Positions 34,534 through 42,944 of a stretch of DNA of 64,000 nucleotides are shown in pieces; within the stretch, counting starts at the first letter, position 1; every line of letters starts with the position of its first letter. The stretch covers positions 1,362,610 to 1,426,609 of the forward strand of contig NZ_SOBW01000008.1 in assembly GCF_004364975.1 (NCBI RefSeq). Direction: 5' to 3'. This DNA is from Gelidibacter sediminis (lineage in GTDB: Bacteria; Bacteroidota; Bacteroidia; Flavobacteriales; Flavobacteriaceae). A program made the position numbers and the translations under genes. The notes beneath the pieces are model-generated. The model was not told the DNA's origin. It ran no database searches and worked only from the letters and a program-made list of their open reading frames with translations.

Positions 34534-35349
34534 TTATTCTTTTACAAAAGCCTCCATGACCTCATTACTTACACCCATATTGCTGAAACCTCCATCATTA
34601 AACAAGTTTTGAAGTGTTACTCGTTTTGTAAGGTCACTAAATAAAGTCACCGTATAATTTGCGCAATCTAAAGCTGTAGCGTTGCCTAATGGAGACATCT
34701 TTTCAGCATACGCTATAAACCCATCAAACCCTTTAACACCTTGACCAGCCGTTGTAGGTGTTGGTGATTGAGAGATGGTATTGACTCTTACCTTTTTATC
34801 CTTTCCGAAGAAATAACCGAAACTACGCGCTATACTTTCTAAGTATGCTTTATTATCAGCCATATCGTTATAATCAGGAAATACACGTTGCGCCGCCATA
34901 TACGTTAACGCCACGATACTACCCCACTCATTCATAGCATCTGCTTTATAAAGGGTTTGCATCACCTTATGAAAAGACATTGCAGAAACATCAGTCCCTT
35001 TTTGCGTCCAATCATAATTTTGGTCAGTATAGTGCTTGCCTTTTCTCACGTTAACAGACATTCCAATGGAATGTAGCACAAAATCAATCTTACCGCCTAA
35101 AATTTCTGTAGACTTAGCAACTAAATTCTCCAAATCCTCTAAAGAAGTAGCATCTGCAGGAATGATTTGGGAACCGGTTTTCTTTGCCAATTCGTCAATT
35201 TGTCCCATACGCATAGCAATTGGTGCGTTTGTTAAGACAAAAGTACCGCCTTCTTCATGAACGCGTTCTGCAGTTTTCCAAGCAATTGAATTCTCATCCA
35301 ACGCTCCAAAAATAATTCCTCGTTTTCCTTTTAATAAATTGTATGCCAT
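34534..35349 (-). CDS. fabI: Enoyl-[acyl-carrier-protein] reductase (NADH), FabI type
   Basis: 271 residues, SDR fold. It reduces trans-2-enoyl-ACP in the last step of the fatty-acid elongation cycle. Visible are the FabI-type nucleotide loop GIIFGALDENSIAWKTAERV, SIGMSVNVRKGKHY, and the catalytic Y-x6-K arrangement in the VFPDYNDMADNKAYLES region, with ISQSPTPTTAGQGVKGF as the flexible substrate-binding loop. It is monocistronic with a -7 box and a terminator. Confidence 0.96.
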   Translation of the reverse strand: MAYNLLKGKRGIIFGALDENSIAWKTAERVHEEGGTFVLTNAPIAMRMGQIDELAKKTGSQIIPADATSLEDLENLVAKSTEILGGKIDFVLHSIGMSVNVRKGKHYTDQNYDWTQKGTDVSAMSFHKVMQTLYKADAMNEWGSIVALTYMAAQRVFPDYNDMADNKAYLESIARSFGYFFGKDKKVRVNTISQSPTPTTAGQGVKGFDGFIAYAEKMSPLGNATALDCANYTVTLFSDLTKRVTLQNLFNDGGFSNMGVSNEVMEAFVKE

Positions 35350-35391
35350 GTTTTTAAATGTTTTTTAAGTAATGCTAAGCAATTGAGAAGT

Positions 35392-35399
35392 CAAAGTTA
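35392..35399 (-). promoter_or_regulatory. fabI -7 element
   Basis: On the minus strand TAACTTTG, a full TAnnTTTG match, lies 42 nt before the fabI ATG. Confidence 0.5.
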
Positions 35400-35503
35400 A
35401 TAAAACTTTAAACGTATCGCTCTCTTTTGATTTGTAAATCTTCAATTAATTGATTGCTTCCTCCCCTCAAAATGCCCTTTGGATACGACTTTTACCGAAA
35501 ATA

Positions 35504-37156
35504 TTAATTCAGTAATTGTTTGGCATGTTCAATGGCCGAAGTCGACATATTTAAGCCTCCTAACATTTGAGCAATCTCTACTACGCGCTCGTCAGGATTT
35601 AAACGTTTTAACTGCGTTTGGGTCACTTCATCAATATCTTCTTTAAACACTTTAAAATGTGTGTCTCCTTTAGCTGCAATTTGAGGCAAATGTGTAATCG
35701 TAAACACTTGCATGGTCGTACTCATTTGTTGCATAATGGACGCCATTTTATTTGAAATTTCGCCAGATACACCAGTGTCAATTTCATCAAACATAATGGT
35801 TGGAAGTTGGGTGTAATTGGTTAAAATAGATTTTATGGCCAACATTATTCGAGACAACTCGCCACCGGAGGCTGCTTTTTTCAGTTCATTTAATTGTCCA
35901 CCTTTATTAGCAGAGAATAAAAATTTCAACTCATCTTTACCGTTACTTAAAAAAGAATCTGACCTATTTAACTCAACATTAAAGCGGGCATTAGGCATCC
36001 CTAAGGTATCTAAAAGCACTTCCAACTGTTTGACCAACCCAGGAATAGCTTTTTCTCTATTTGTATGTAATTGCAATGCCAACGTATTGAGTTGGTTTTC
36101 AACAGTCAACATTTCATGCTCCTTATCTTCAATAACTGCGTCCAAATTTTCTGTTACCGCAACATTTTCTTTAAGCGCATTCTTAATTTGAATCAGATCA
36201 GCCACCTCTGCAACAGCATGTTTCTGCAACAAATTGTTAATGATCTGCAATTTTGCATTCACACTGTTCAATCGATTTGGATCAGCCTCAAGAGTGTCCT
36301 GAAGAGCTTCTATTTCAGCAAAAATATCGTCTAGTTCAATTAAACTGCTACCAATCCGATCAGAAACAGATTTGTAATCAGCAGCATAGGGCGCCAGTTT
36401 GGACAATTGATTTTTAACTTCTGTCAGCTGTGTCAATACACCTATTTCTGTATTTCCCAATAGTTCGTGAGTGGCTGTAAGGCGCTCACCTATTTCTTCA
36501 ATATTATTTAAGGTTTCATATTCTTCCTCCAAAGCTTCCAATTCACCTTCAACCAAATTGGCATCTTCTAATTCTTTTAATAGAAACAAATTATAATCCA
36601 ATTCTTTTGCAGCTTCAATCTTTTGGTTTTGAAATTTTTTCAGTTCAGATTTTACCCGCTTGAAAGTCTGTAACTGTCTAACGTAATCTTGTAAAACCGC
36701 AGCATTGTTAGCTAGAGCATCTATAACCTGAAATTGGAAATCGTCATTGGTTAATTGTAAGGTTTGATGCTGCGAATGGATATCCAGCAACTGTGCTCCT
36801 AACACTTGCAAACTATCTAAATTTACTGGGGTATCATTAACAAATGCTCTCGATTTTCCAGATGGCAATATTTCTCTACGGATGATGGTTTGCGGTTCAT
36901 AATCTAAATCTTCTGTTTTGAATAGTGCTTTTAGATTGTAGTTGGAGATATCAAAGGTAGCCTCAATAACACATTTTTCTGATGGATTTTTGACACTACT
37001 CAAATCCGCACGTTTGCCTAAAATAAGAGATAATCCTCCTAATAGAATTGATTTACCTGCACCTGTCTCTCCTGTGATAATGGTCAATCCGTTGTTGAAG
37101 TTGACTTGAAGGCTGTCAATTAACGCATAGTTTTTTATAGAGAGAGCTGTAAGCAT
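35504..37156 (-). CDS. recN: DNA repair protein RecN
   Basis: 550 residues, an SMC-like ATPase that acts at double-strand breaks. The N-terminal half-site has LTALSIKNYALIDSLQVNF, Walker A GETGAGKSILL and GKRADLSSVKN. A central coiled coil covers about residues 160-370 (heptads such as LEALEEEYETLNNIEEIGERL). The C-terminal half has the ABC signature AASGGELSRIMLAIKSI, Walker B TIMFDEIDTGVSG and the H-loop ITHLPQIAAKGD. It is the last gene of the bamD-rpoZ-coaBC-porD-recN minus-strand group, a gene order I recognise from many Bacteroidetes. Confidence 0.97.
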   Translation of the reverse strand: MLTALSIKNYALIDSLQVNFNNGLTIITGETGAGKSILLGGLSLILGKRADLSSVKNPSEKCVIEATFDISNYNLKALFKTEDLDYEPQTIIRREILPSGKSRAFVNDTPVNLDSLQVLGAQLLDIHSQHQTLQLTNDDFQFQVIDALANNAAVLQDYVRQLQTFKRVKSELKKFQNQKIEAAKELDYNLFLLKELEDANLVEGELEALEEEYETLNNIEEIGERLTATHELLGNTEIGVLTQLTEVKNQLSKLAPYAADYKSVSDRIGSSLIELDDIFAEIEALQDTLEADPNRLNSVNAKLQIINNLLQKHAVAEVADLIQIKNALKENVAVTENLDAVIEDKEHEMLTVENQLNTLALQLHTNREKAIPGLVKQLEVLLDTLGMPNARFNVELNRSDSFLSNGKDELKFLFSANKGGQLNELKKAASGGELSRIMLAIKSILTNYTQLPTIMFDEIDTGVSGEISNKMASIMQQMSTTMQVFTITHLPQIAAKGDTHFKVFKEDIDEVTQTQLKRLNPDERVVEIAQMLGGLNMSTSAIEHAKQLLN

Positions 37157-37222
37157 TGTTAGGATTTGAATTTTGCTAATATAGAAATAAAATATGACGG
37201 CAATCTGAGCTAATCACTTAGA

Positions 37223-38110
37223 CTAGAATTTAATTTCGCGCCATTTTGCAGCGTGCATAGGCGCTACCTTATTAAGAATATCTTTAACGTCTGTAATGTT
37301 GACTTTTGGGCCATCACTGAAAATATCAAGAATTTCATTGGCTTTGGCATCAAAAAATACACGCATTAAAAAAGAATTTGGTCGTCTACTGTTCATTGTT
37401 GACAAATCATCAAAAACATCAGCAATAGTTTCTTTTGCTTTTTTATCATTCTCGGCCATGACATCCAATCCTTTTCGATGGTAGTTATACATCACCGTTC
37501 TAAATTCCTTGAAGGTTGGAGAGAGCACATTATCAATCAGGGCAAACCTTGATTGCTGGCCATCTTCCAATTTCCACCCTTTAAAATTACCTTGTTGAGA
37601 ATAATTGGTAATGGTTTGCGCCTGTTTGTAATATGGATCGCCACCATTCAGCTCGAAGGTGTCTGCGTCCAATCCTAAAATCATAAAAACATGATATGCC
37701 AAAACGGACACGAGGTTAGATTCAAATTGTGTGGGATTATACACGAGATTTTGAAACTCTAAATATTGAAACGTAAAATTCCTATCGTTAAAGTTGTATA
37801 CTGGTGTATTGTACGAAGAGTTAAAAACAGGTCTTGACGACTGCACCTGAATGGTAGCCTGAAACGAATCACTGTTATAATCTACCACATTAATCACCAT
37901 ACTGCAATCAATACGCTCTTGTGGACCATACGTTTTATTAGTCCATTGCGTATTATTGATAAACTCTGTTAATTGACGTTCTAAGGTTTTAAAAACCTGC
38001 ACATTTTCATTACCTGTTTGTTGCGCATTAACCACCAAATTACAATTCAATTCTTGCGAAAACATGAATGAAGTGCAGCACAAAAAGAATATACAAAGAA
38101 ATTTATGCAT
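37223..38110 (-). CDS. porD: DUF4835 protein, probable type IX secretion protein PorD
   Basis: 295 residues with a signal peptide (MHKFLCIFFLCCTSFMFS, cleavage near SQELNCN). The body begins LNCNLVVNAQQTGNENVQVFKTLERQLTEFINNTQWT and contains QERIDCSMVINV and FNDRNFTFQYLEFQNLVYNP, the hallmark of DUF4835. Recent annotation calls this family PorD and links it to type IX secretion; I use the name on recall and its biochemical role is not clear. It overlaps coaBC by 8 bases. The BamD gene in the same operon also concerns outer-membrane assembly. Confidence 0.82.
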   Translation of the reverse strand: MHKFLCIFFLCCTSFMFSQELNCNLVVNAQQTGNENVQVFKTLERQLTEFINNTQWTNKTYGPQERIDCSMVINVVDYNSDSFQATIQVQSSRPVFNSSYNTPVYNFNDRNFTFQYLEFQNLVYNPTQFESNLVSVLAYHVFMILGLDADTFELNGGDPYYKQAQTITNYSQQGNFKGWKLEDGQQSRFALIDNVLSPTFKEFRTVMYNYHRKGLDVMAENDKKAKETIADVFDDLSTMNSRRPNSFLMRVFFDAKANEILDIFSDGPKVNITDVKDILNKVAPMHAAKWREIKF

Positions 38111-39314
38111 GGATTTGCTTTATAATTTGATTCATTAAATCTGCAGCGACGTCTTCTTTAGATTTTAAGTCGTGCTCAATGATGTCTTGTCCGTCAGTTA
38201 TAAATGTAACCTTATTTGTGGCCCCTCCAAAACCAGCGCCATCATCATTTAACGAATTTAATACAATTAAATTTAAATTCTTCGCTTTTAATTTTCCTTT
38301 TGCATTTTCCAATTCGTTATTAGTTTCCAATGCAAAACCAACCAGAAATTGATGTTTCTTAATCTGCCCTAAGGATTTGAGTATGTCTTGGGTTTTCTCC
38401 ATTTCAATAGTGAATGAGTCCGCCTGTTTCTTAATTTTTATATCAGACACATGCTTCGGTCTATAATCTGCTACTGCTGCCGAAAGAATAGCAATATCTA
38501 CATACTCGAAATGCTCATGCACCGCAGCATACATTTGTGCGGCGCTCACCACTTTAATGACTTTTATAAGACTGTGTGACACGGTTTCGTGTGATGGTCC
38601 CGAAACTAAAATAACCTCAGCTCCTAAATTAGCGGACGCCTTGGCAATTTCGAATCCCATTTTTCCACTAGAATGATTCCCTATAAAACGGACGGGATCA
38701 ATAGCTTCAAAAGTTGGACCTGCAGTAATTAGAACTGTTTTTCCTTTAAGCGGTAATTGATCTAAAACGTCTTGCTCAATAAAAGAGACTATATCTTCAG
38801 GCTCTGCCATACGGCCCTCTCCTACCAATCCACTTGCCAGTTCGCCACTGGTAGCAGGGATCATGGTATTTCCAAAACTTTTAAGAATGTCAAAAGATGA
38901 TTTAGTACTCTGATGTTTATACATATCCAAGTCCATTGCAGGCGCAAAATACACCGGGCATTTAGCGGATAGATAAGTGGCCATCAACAAATTATCGCAC
39001 ACCCCATTGGCCATTTTAGCCATAGTATTTGCAGTAGCTGGTGCAATCACAAAAAGATCCGCCCATAACCCCAATTCGACGTGGTTATTCCAGGTACCAT
39101 TTTCATCATCGTCATTGACAAATGAAGAGAAAACAGGGTTTTTAGATAAGGTAGAAAGTGTTAAAGGTGTAATGAAGTCTTTAGAAGCAGGCGTCATCAC
39201 AACCTTTACGTGTGCGCCTGCTTTTATAAATAACCTAACTAGGTTTGCTGTTTTATAAGCAGCAATACCGGCACTAATGCCTAGGAGTATATGTTTGCCG
39301 CTTAAAATTGACAT
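38103..39314 (-). CDS. coaBC: Bifunctional phosphopantothenoylcysteine decarboxylase/synthetase
   Basis: 403 residues. The N-terminal CoaC flavoprotein domain has GISAGIAAYKTANLVRL, the active-site His in TWNNHVELGLWAD, PATANTMAKMANGVCDNLL and PAMDLDMYKH. The CoaB domain (from about 185) has KTVLITAGPTFEAIDPVRFIGNHSSGKMG, AAVADYRP and the KxKK-like loop DIKIKKQ. It makes phosphopantothenoylcysteine and decarboxylates it to phosphopantetheine for CoA. The rpoZ gene precedes it by 5 bases and porD overlaps it by 8, so the genes are co-transcribed. Confidence 0.97.
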   Translation of the reverse strand: MSILSGKHILLGISAGIAAYKTANLVRLFIKAGAHVKVVMTPASKDFITPLTLSTLSKNPVFSSFVNDDDENGTWNNHVELGLWADLFVIAPATANTMAKMANGVCDNLLMATYLSAKCPVYFAPAMDLDMYKHQSTKSSFDILKSFGNTMIPATSGELASGLVGEGRMAEPEDIVSFIEQDVLDQLPLKGKTVLITAGPTFEAIDPVRFIGNHSSGKMGFEIAKASANLGAEVILVSGPSHETVSHSLIKVIKVVSAAQMYAAVHEHFEYVDIAILSAAVADYRPKHVSDIKIKKQADSFTIEMEKTQDILKSLGQIKKHQFLVGFALETNNELENAKGKLKAKNLNLIVLNSLNDDGAGFGGATNKVTFITDGQDIIEHDLKSKEDVAADLMNQIIKQIHA

Positions 39315-39319
39315 CTTAA

Positions 39320-39652
39320 TTATGCTTCTGTAATGTCGTCTTCAGTATTTCTGAAATAGATTTTATCATCTAACCATTCTTGCACAGCAAGCGCGTGCGG
39401 TTTTGGCAATTTTTCATAAAATTTAGACACTTCAATTTGTTCTTTGTTTTCAAAGATTTCTTCAAGGCTATCATTGTAAGTTGCGAATTCTTCCAACTTA
39501 TCAACAAGTTCTCTACGGATGTCTGTATTGATTTGTTCCGCTCTTCTTGAGATGACAGAGATGGCCTCATAGATGTTTCCGGTTGGCGCATCAATTTCAT
39601 TACGGTTGTAAGTTATAGAACTTACTGGAGCATTTGTCTTTTTTAAATCCAT
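39320..39652 (-). CDS. rpoZ: RNA polymerase omega subunit (RpoZ/Rpb6 family)
   Basis: 110 residues. Bacteroidetes omega is divergent, but the Rpb6-type core is visible: GNIYEAISVISRRAEQINTDIRRELVDKLEEFA, followed by a helical acidic segment and a C-terminal QEWLDDKIYFRN. It helps assemble the beta' subunit. It lies between bamD (13 bases upstream) and coaBC (5 bases downstream), the usual setting in this phylum. Confidence 0.88.
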   Translation of the reverse strand: MDLKKTNAPVSSITYNRNEIDAPTGNIYEAISVISRRAEQINTDIRRELVDKLEEFATYNDSLEEIFENKEQIEVSKFYEKLPKPHALAVQEWLDDKIYFRNTEDDITEA

Positions 39653-39665
39653 CGTATATATAAAA

Positions 39666-40481
39666 TTAACTTTGTGTATTATAGGTTTGAATTGCTGCCT
39701 GCAATTCTTTATTCATTTTTTCAGCTTCAGCGCTGTACTTAGATTCTGGATATGCTTTGTTAAAAGCGTTGTAATATTTTGCGGCAATATCCAAACGCTC
39801 TTTACGCTTGTATTCAACACTGTTGATTCCTAATTTAAAAGCAGAATCAAATCGGTAATACATTGCATCTTCTCGAAAACTTGTTCCTGGGTATTCTACT
39901 AGAAAATTATCGAAAGCCTTAATGGACGCTTCGTAATCTTCAGATTCAAAATTGGCAATTTGATTGTAAAGCTTGGCAATTTCAAAAGCTTTCTTTTCCA
40001 ATTTATAATCCAATTCCTTAATTAATGAATTTGCTTCTGGCAGGTACTCAGAATCTGGGTATTTATTAATAAACAATTGCAATTTTTCAATTGCAACTTT
40101 AGTTTCTTTTTGCTCTTTACTATAAACCGGAGACAGTTTGTAAAAGCTTTTAGCCGCTAAAAACAAAGCTTCTTCAGCCTTCTCACTTTTGGGATATTGA
40201 CTTTCAAAACGCTCAAAGTGATATCCTGCAAGATAATAATCCCTCATGTTGTAAAATGAGTTCGAGTACATATATATCAACTTCTCAGCTTGTGGTTTTC
40301 CTCTGTATTGCGGAACGATTTGTGCAAATAATCTGTTGGCTTTGCCATATTTTCCAGCATCATATAATTCGGTACCCATTTTAAATTTTGTGGCAATATC
40401 TTCAGATTTCAAGGCCTTTTGATATTCGCTACATGAGGAAAATAATACTGTGATCAATAAAATATAACAAATGTTCTTCAT
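39666..40481 (-). CDS. bamD: Outer membrane protein assembly factor BamD
   Basis: 271 residues from ATG 40481, which gives a lipoprotein signal with lipobox FSSC; an in-frame ATG at 40538 would place 19 extra residues before it. TPR-like helices follow (ELYDAGKYGKANRLFAQIVPQY, YYLAGYHFERFESQYPKSEKAEEALFLAAK, KLQLFINKYPDSEYLPEA, AIKAFDNFLVEYPGTSFREDAMYYRF). BamD works with BamA to insert beta-barrel proteins into the outer membrane. It heads the operon bamD-rpoZ-coaBC-porD-recN and has the best promoter in this part of the window. Confidence 0.95.
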   Translation of the reverse strand: MKNICYILLITVLFSSCSEYQKALKSEDIATKFKMGTELYDAGKYGKANRLFAQIVPQYRGKPQAEKLIYMYSNSFYNMRDYYLAGYHFERFESQYPKSEKAEEALFLAAKSFYKLSPVYSKEQKETKVAIEKLQLFINKYPDSEYLPEANSLIKELDYKLEKKAFEIAKLYNQIANFESEDYEASIKAFDNFLVEYPGTSFREDAMYYRFDSAFKLGINSVEYKRKERLDIAAKYYNAFNKAYPESKYSAEAEKMNKELQAAIQTYNTQS

Positions 40482-40586
40482 CCAATAAATGTGCTTATCT
40501 GTATTTTTAAAATGTACTACCTGATTCAATGTGTTCATAAAATAGAATTATGTTTCAACGGTACTTCGACATTTTTAAACAGAATG

Positions 40587-40620
40587 CAAAAGTACACATT
40601 TATAACGTATAATAAAACAA
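40587..40620 (-). promoter_or_regulatory. bamD operon promoter, -33/-7 type
   Basis: On the minus strand TTG (40618-40620) and TACTTTTG (40587-40594) are 23 nt apart, fitting the Bacteroidetes consensus. The leader to ATG 40481 is about 100 nt. Confidence 0.6.
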
Positions 40621-40692
40621 AAAAATTTAAGCTAAAATAAGGGTTGAATTCACGCAAGCCGGACGTTTAAGTATAATTTAACGTTTCTCGTA

Positions 40693-41571
40693 CTAATTAA
40701 GTTGTGCAACACTTTTCTTAATTTTTAATTTCAGTGCATCAGAAGCGACAACTAGCGGCAACCTCACTGTATCTCTGGATAAGTTTAGCGCCTCAAACAC
40801 CGCTTTAATACCTGCTGGATTGTTTTCCTCAAATATTTGGGACGTAACCTCCATGAATTTAAAATGAATTGGATAGGCTTCCTTGGCATTTCCTTGTAAT
40901 CCTAGGCGGATCATATGTGAAAAATCTTTAGGAAAAGCTTGCCCTAATACCGAGATAACACCTGCACCACCAGCCAGGACTACGCCTAAAGCCAAATCAT
41001 CATCGCCTGAAATAATTAAAAAGTCTTCAGGTTTAGCTTTTAAAAGTTGCAAATACTGTCCTATATTATTTCCTGCTTCTTTAATTCCGATAATATTTTT
41101 AAAATCATTGGCTAAGCGTAAGGTTGTAGTTGGCAACATATTAACCATCGTTCTCCCTGGCACGTTATACAATATGATAGGTTTAGGTGATACAGCTGCA
41201 ATAGCTTTAAAATGTTGGTAAATTCCTTCTTGTGTTGGTTTCGTGTAATATGGGGCTACTGATAGGATGGCATCTATCCCGTCAAAATCTGTCGTTTCAA
41301 TTTCTTCAATAATAGCTCCAGTATTACTGCCTCCAATACCAAGAACCAACGGAACCCTTCCATTGGTAGCATTCTTTATAGTTGCTGTCACATCTTTCTT
41401 TTCCTGTTTCGAGAGCGTCACACTTTCTGCAGTGGTTCCACAAATGACCAAATACTCTGTACCATTGTCAATATTGTAATTAACAATTGTAGCAAGCGCA
41501 TCATGATCAATACTCAAATCAGAATTGAACGGTGTAATCAAGGCTACACCGGTTCCAAGAAATTTTGTCAT
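40693..41571 (-). CDS. dapA: 4-hydroxy-tetrahydrodipicolinate synthase
   Basis: 292 residues, standard size. It condenses pyruvate with aspartate semialdehyde in the lysine/diaminopimelate pathway. Visible: GTGVALITPF, the CGTTAESVTLS pyruvate-site motif, the Tyr-containing APYYTKPTQEGIYQHF, LYNVPGRTMVNM, and the Schiff-base lysine in NIIGIKEAGNN. dapF is at 62 kb, so two DAP-pathway genes are in the window but apart. The start codon overlaps the DUF6913 stop by one base (TAATG), implying translational coupling. Confidence 0.97.
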   Translation of the reverse strand: MTKFLGTGVALITPFNSDLSIDHDALATIVNYNIDNGTEYLVICGTTAESVTLSKQEKKDVTATIKNATNGRVPLVLGIGGSNTGAIIEEIETTDFDGIDAILSVAPYYTKPTQEGIYQHFKAIAAVSPKPIILYNVPGRTMVNMLPTTTLRLANDFKNIIGIKEAGNNIGQYLQLLKAKPEDFLIISGDDDLALGVVLAGGAGVISVLGQAFPKDFSHMIRLGLQGNAKEAYPIHFKFMEVTSQIFEENNPAGIKAVFEALNLSRDTVRLPLVVASDALKLKIKKSVAQLN

Positions 41572-42089
41572 TATATTTTATTTAATATGGTTAAGTACTT
41601 TTGTAGTTCTGTTTTAAATAAATCAAACTGGTGTGTAGTGACATCCAGAATAAAATCATAGAGTCTGTCATCAACATTTGAAAGTCCAATTCTGAAATTT
41701 GCTTTAGATACTGCAGTAGTCAATTTTAATTCTAAAGCATCATTGTTATAGAAACTGATTAAGGCGTCAAATTTGGTATCTAAAAAAGATTGAAGTTCAG
41801 CATGTTTAATGCCTCCATTCCAACCAAAATCCTTTTTGCTGAAATAATTACCCCACAATTTTTCAGTCTTTTTCTCATCCTCAACAAAAATGATGATTTT
41901 AATTTTGGGCAATTGCACCCCCAATTCATTAAAATAATTTTTAAATGCTTCAGCGTCAGAAAACTCGCGTGCATCAAGGATAACCCCTACTGATTCCAAT
42001 TTTTTATCGCTAATTGCAACGTTCTTAGAATTTAACAGTCTGTTGGTGTATTTTTGAATGGATTTTGTCCTAAATGCCTTTAAAATCAT
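41571..42089 (-). CDS. DUF6913 family protein
   Basis: 172 residues, no signal peptide. The sequence (SIQKYTNRLLNSKN, VGVILDAREFSDAEAFKNYFNELG, IKIIIFVEDEKKTEKLWGNYFSKKDFGWNGG, FDALISFYNNDALELKLTTAVSKANFRIGLSN, YDFILDVTTHQFDLFKTELQKYL) matches the flavobacterial DUF6913 pattern. It looks like an alpha/beta cytosolic protein with no metal or nucleotide motif. Function unknown. It is coupled to dapA by the one-base overlap. Its promoter overlaps an opposing promoter for the 5'-nucleotidase genes. Confidence 0.85.
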   Translation of the reverse strand: MILKAFRTKSIQKYTNRLLNSKNVAISDKKLESVGVILDAREFSDAEAFKNYFNELGVQLPKIKIIIFVEDEKKTEKLWGNYFSKKDFGWNGGIKHAELQSFLDTKFDALISFYNNDALELKLTTAVSKANFRIGLSNVDDRLYDFILDVTTHQFDLFKTELQKYLTILNKI

Positions 42090-42098
42090 TTACTTTTG
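42065..42098 (+). promoter_or_regulatory. 5'-nucleotidase promoter overlapping the opposing DUF6913 promoter
   Basis: TTG (42065-42067) and TACTTTTG (42091-42098) are 23 nt apart. The -33 element lies inside the DUF6913 coding start. Predicted transcription begins near 42103. Confidence 0.55.
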
Positions 42099-42104
42099 TT
42101 TTCA

Positions 42105-42112
42105 CAAAGGTA
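42105..42112 (-). promoter_or_regulatory. DUF6913-dapA -7 element
   Basis: On the minus strand TACCTTTG lies 15 nt before the DUF6913 ATG (42089). It faces the plus-strand -7 box, with only 6 bp between the two. Confidence 0.5.
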
Positions 42113-42156
42113 CTAAACACGCTACATTTATCTATAATCATTTGACAAGTTATTCA

Positions 42157-42915
42157 ATGAAATTTAAAAACTTTTTATTGGTTTTGGGACTTCTATTAAG
42201 CGTCTCCTGTAAAACACCAACTGATATATTCAAAATTGAAGCTAAAAATGTAAATATTAATGATAGTCTACAAGCTGACGCCAGCATCGAAAGCTTCATT
42301 AAGCCGTACAGAGAACACATTACGAAAGATTTGGATAGCGTTTTAGGTTATGCCGTGGACACTTATTCTAAAACTGACGGCCATTTAAATACCGCTATTG
42401 GAAATCTTATGGCAGATGTGGTTCTTCAAGAAGCTGACCCTGTGTTTTTTAAGAAAACAGGAGAACACATTGACTTTGTATTGTTGAATCATGGTGGCAT
42501 CCGCTCTATTATTTCTAAAGGACCAATTACAAAAAGAACCGCTTATGAAATTATGCCTTTTGAGAATTCAATTGTTGTTTCAAAATTACCAGGTGCACAG
42601 ATCCAAGAATTATTGGAGTATCTATCTAAAGCCAAACGCGCACATCCTATTTCTAAATTAAAAATAGTTTTGGATAAAGATGCCAGGGTGGTAAAAAGTA
42701 CTGTGAATAACACGCCTATAGATTTCAATAAAACCTATTATATTGCCACTAATGATTACCTCATTAATGGTGGCGATGGCATGGACTTTTTTAAAGGTAG
42801 TGAAGAGGTCATTATTTTAGACTACAAGATTAGAAACGCACTCATTGATTATTTTATGAAAACTGACACTATAAATCCTGTGGCCGACGACCGATTTATA
42901 CAGTTAAACGATTAG
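42157..42915 (+). CDS. 5'-nucleotidase C-terminal-domain lipoprotein
   Basis: 252 residues from ATG 42157, giving a lipoprotein signal with lipobox VSC; a longer frame back to 42058 would run over the promoter. The body is the substrate-binding domain of UshA-type 5'-nucleotidases: LNTAIGNLMADVVLQEADP, NHGGIRSIISKGPITKRTAYEIMPFENSIVVSKLPGAQIQELLEYL and YYIATNDYLINGGDGMDFFKG. It lacks the metal-binding catalytic domain, which is in the next gene. The two probably work as a pair in the periplasm to remove phosphate from nucleotides. Confidence 0.92.
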   Translation: MKFKNFLLVLGLLLSVSCKTPTDIFKIEAKNVNINDSLQADASIESFIKPYREHITKDLDSVLGYAVDTYSKTDGHLNTAIGNLMADVVLQEADPVFFKKTGEHIDFVLLNHGGIRSIISKGPITKRTAYEIMPFENSIVVSKLPGAQIQELLEYLSKAKRAHPISKLKIVLDKDARVVKSTVNNTPIDFNKTYYIATNDYLINGGDGMDFFKGSEEVIILDYKIRNALIDYFMKTDTINPVADDRFIQLND

Positions 42916-42944
42916 CTCCCATATTGTAAGTAAAATGTAAAATT

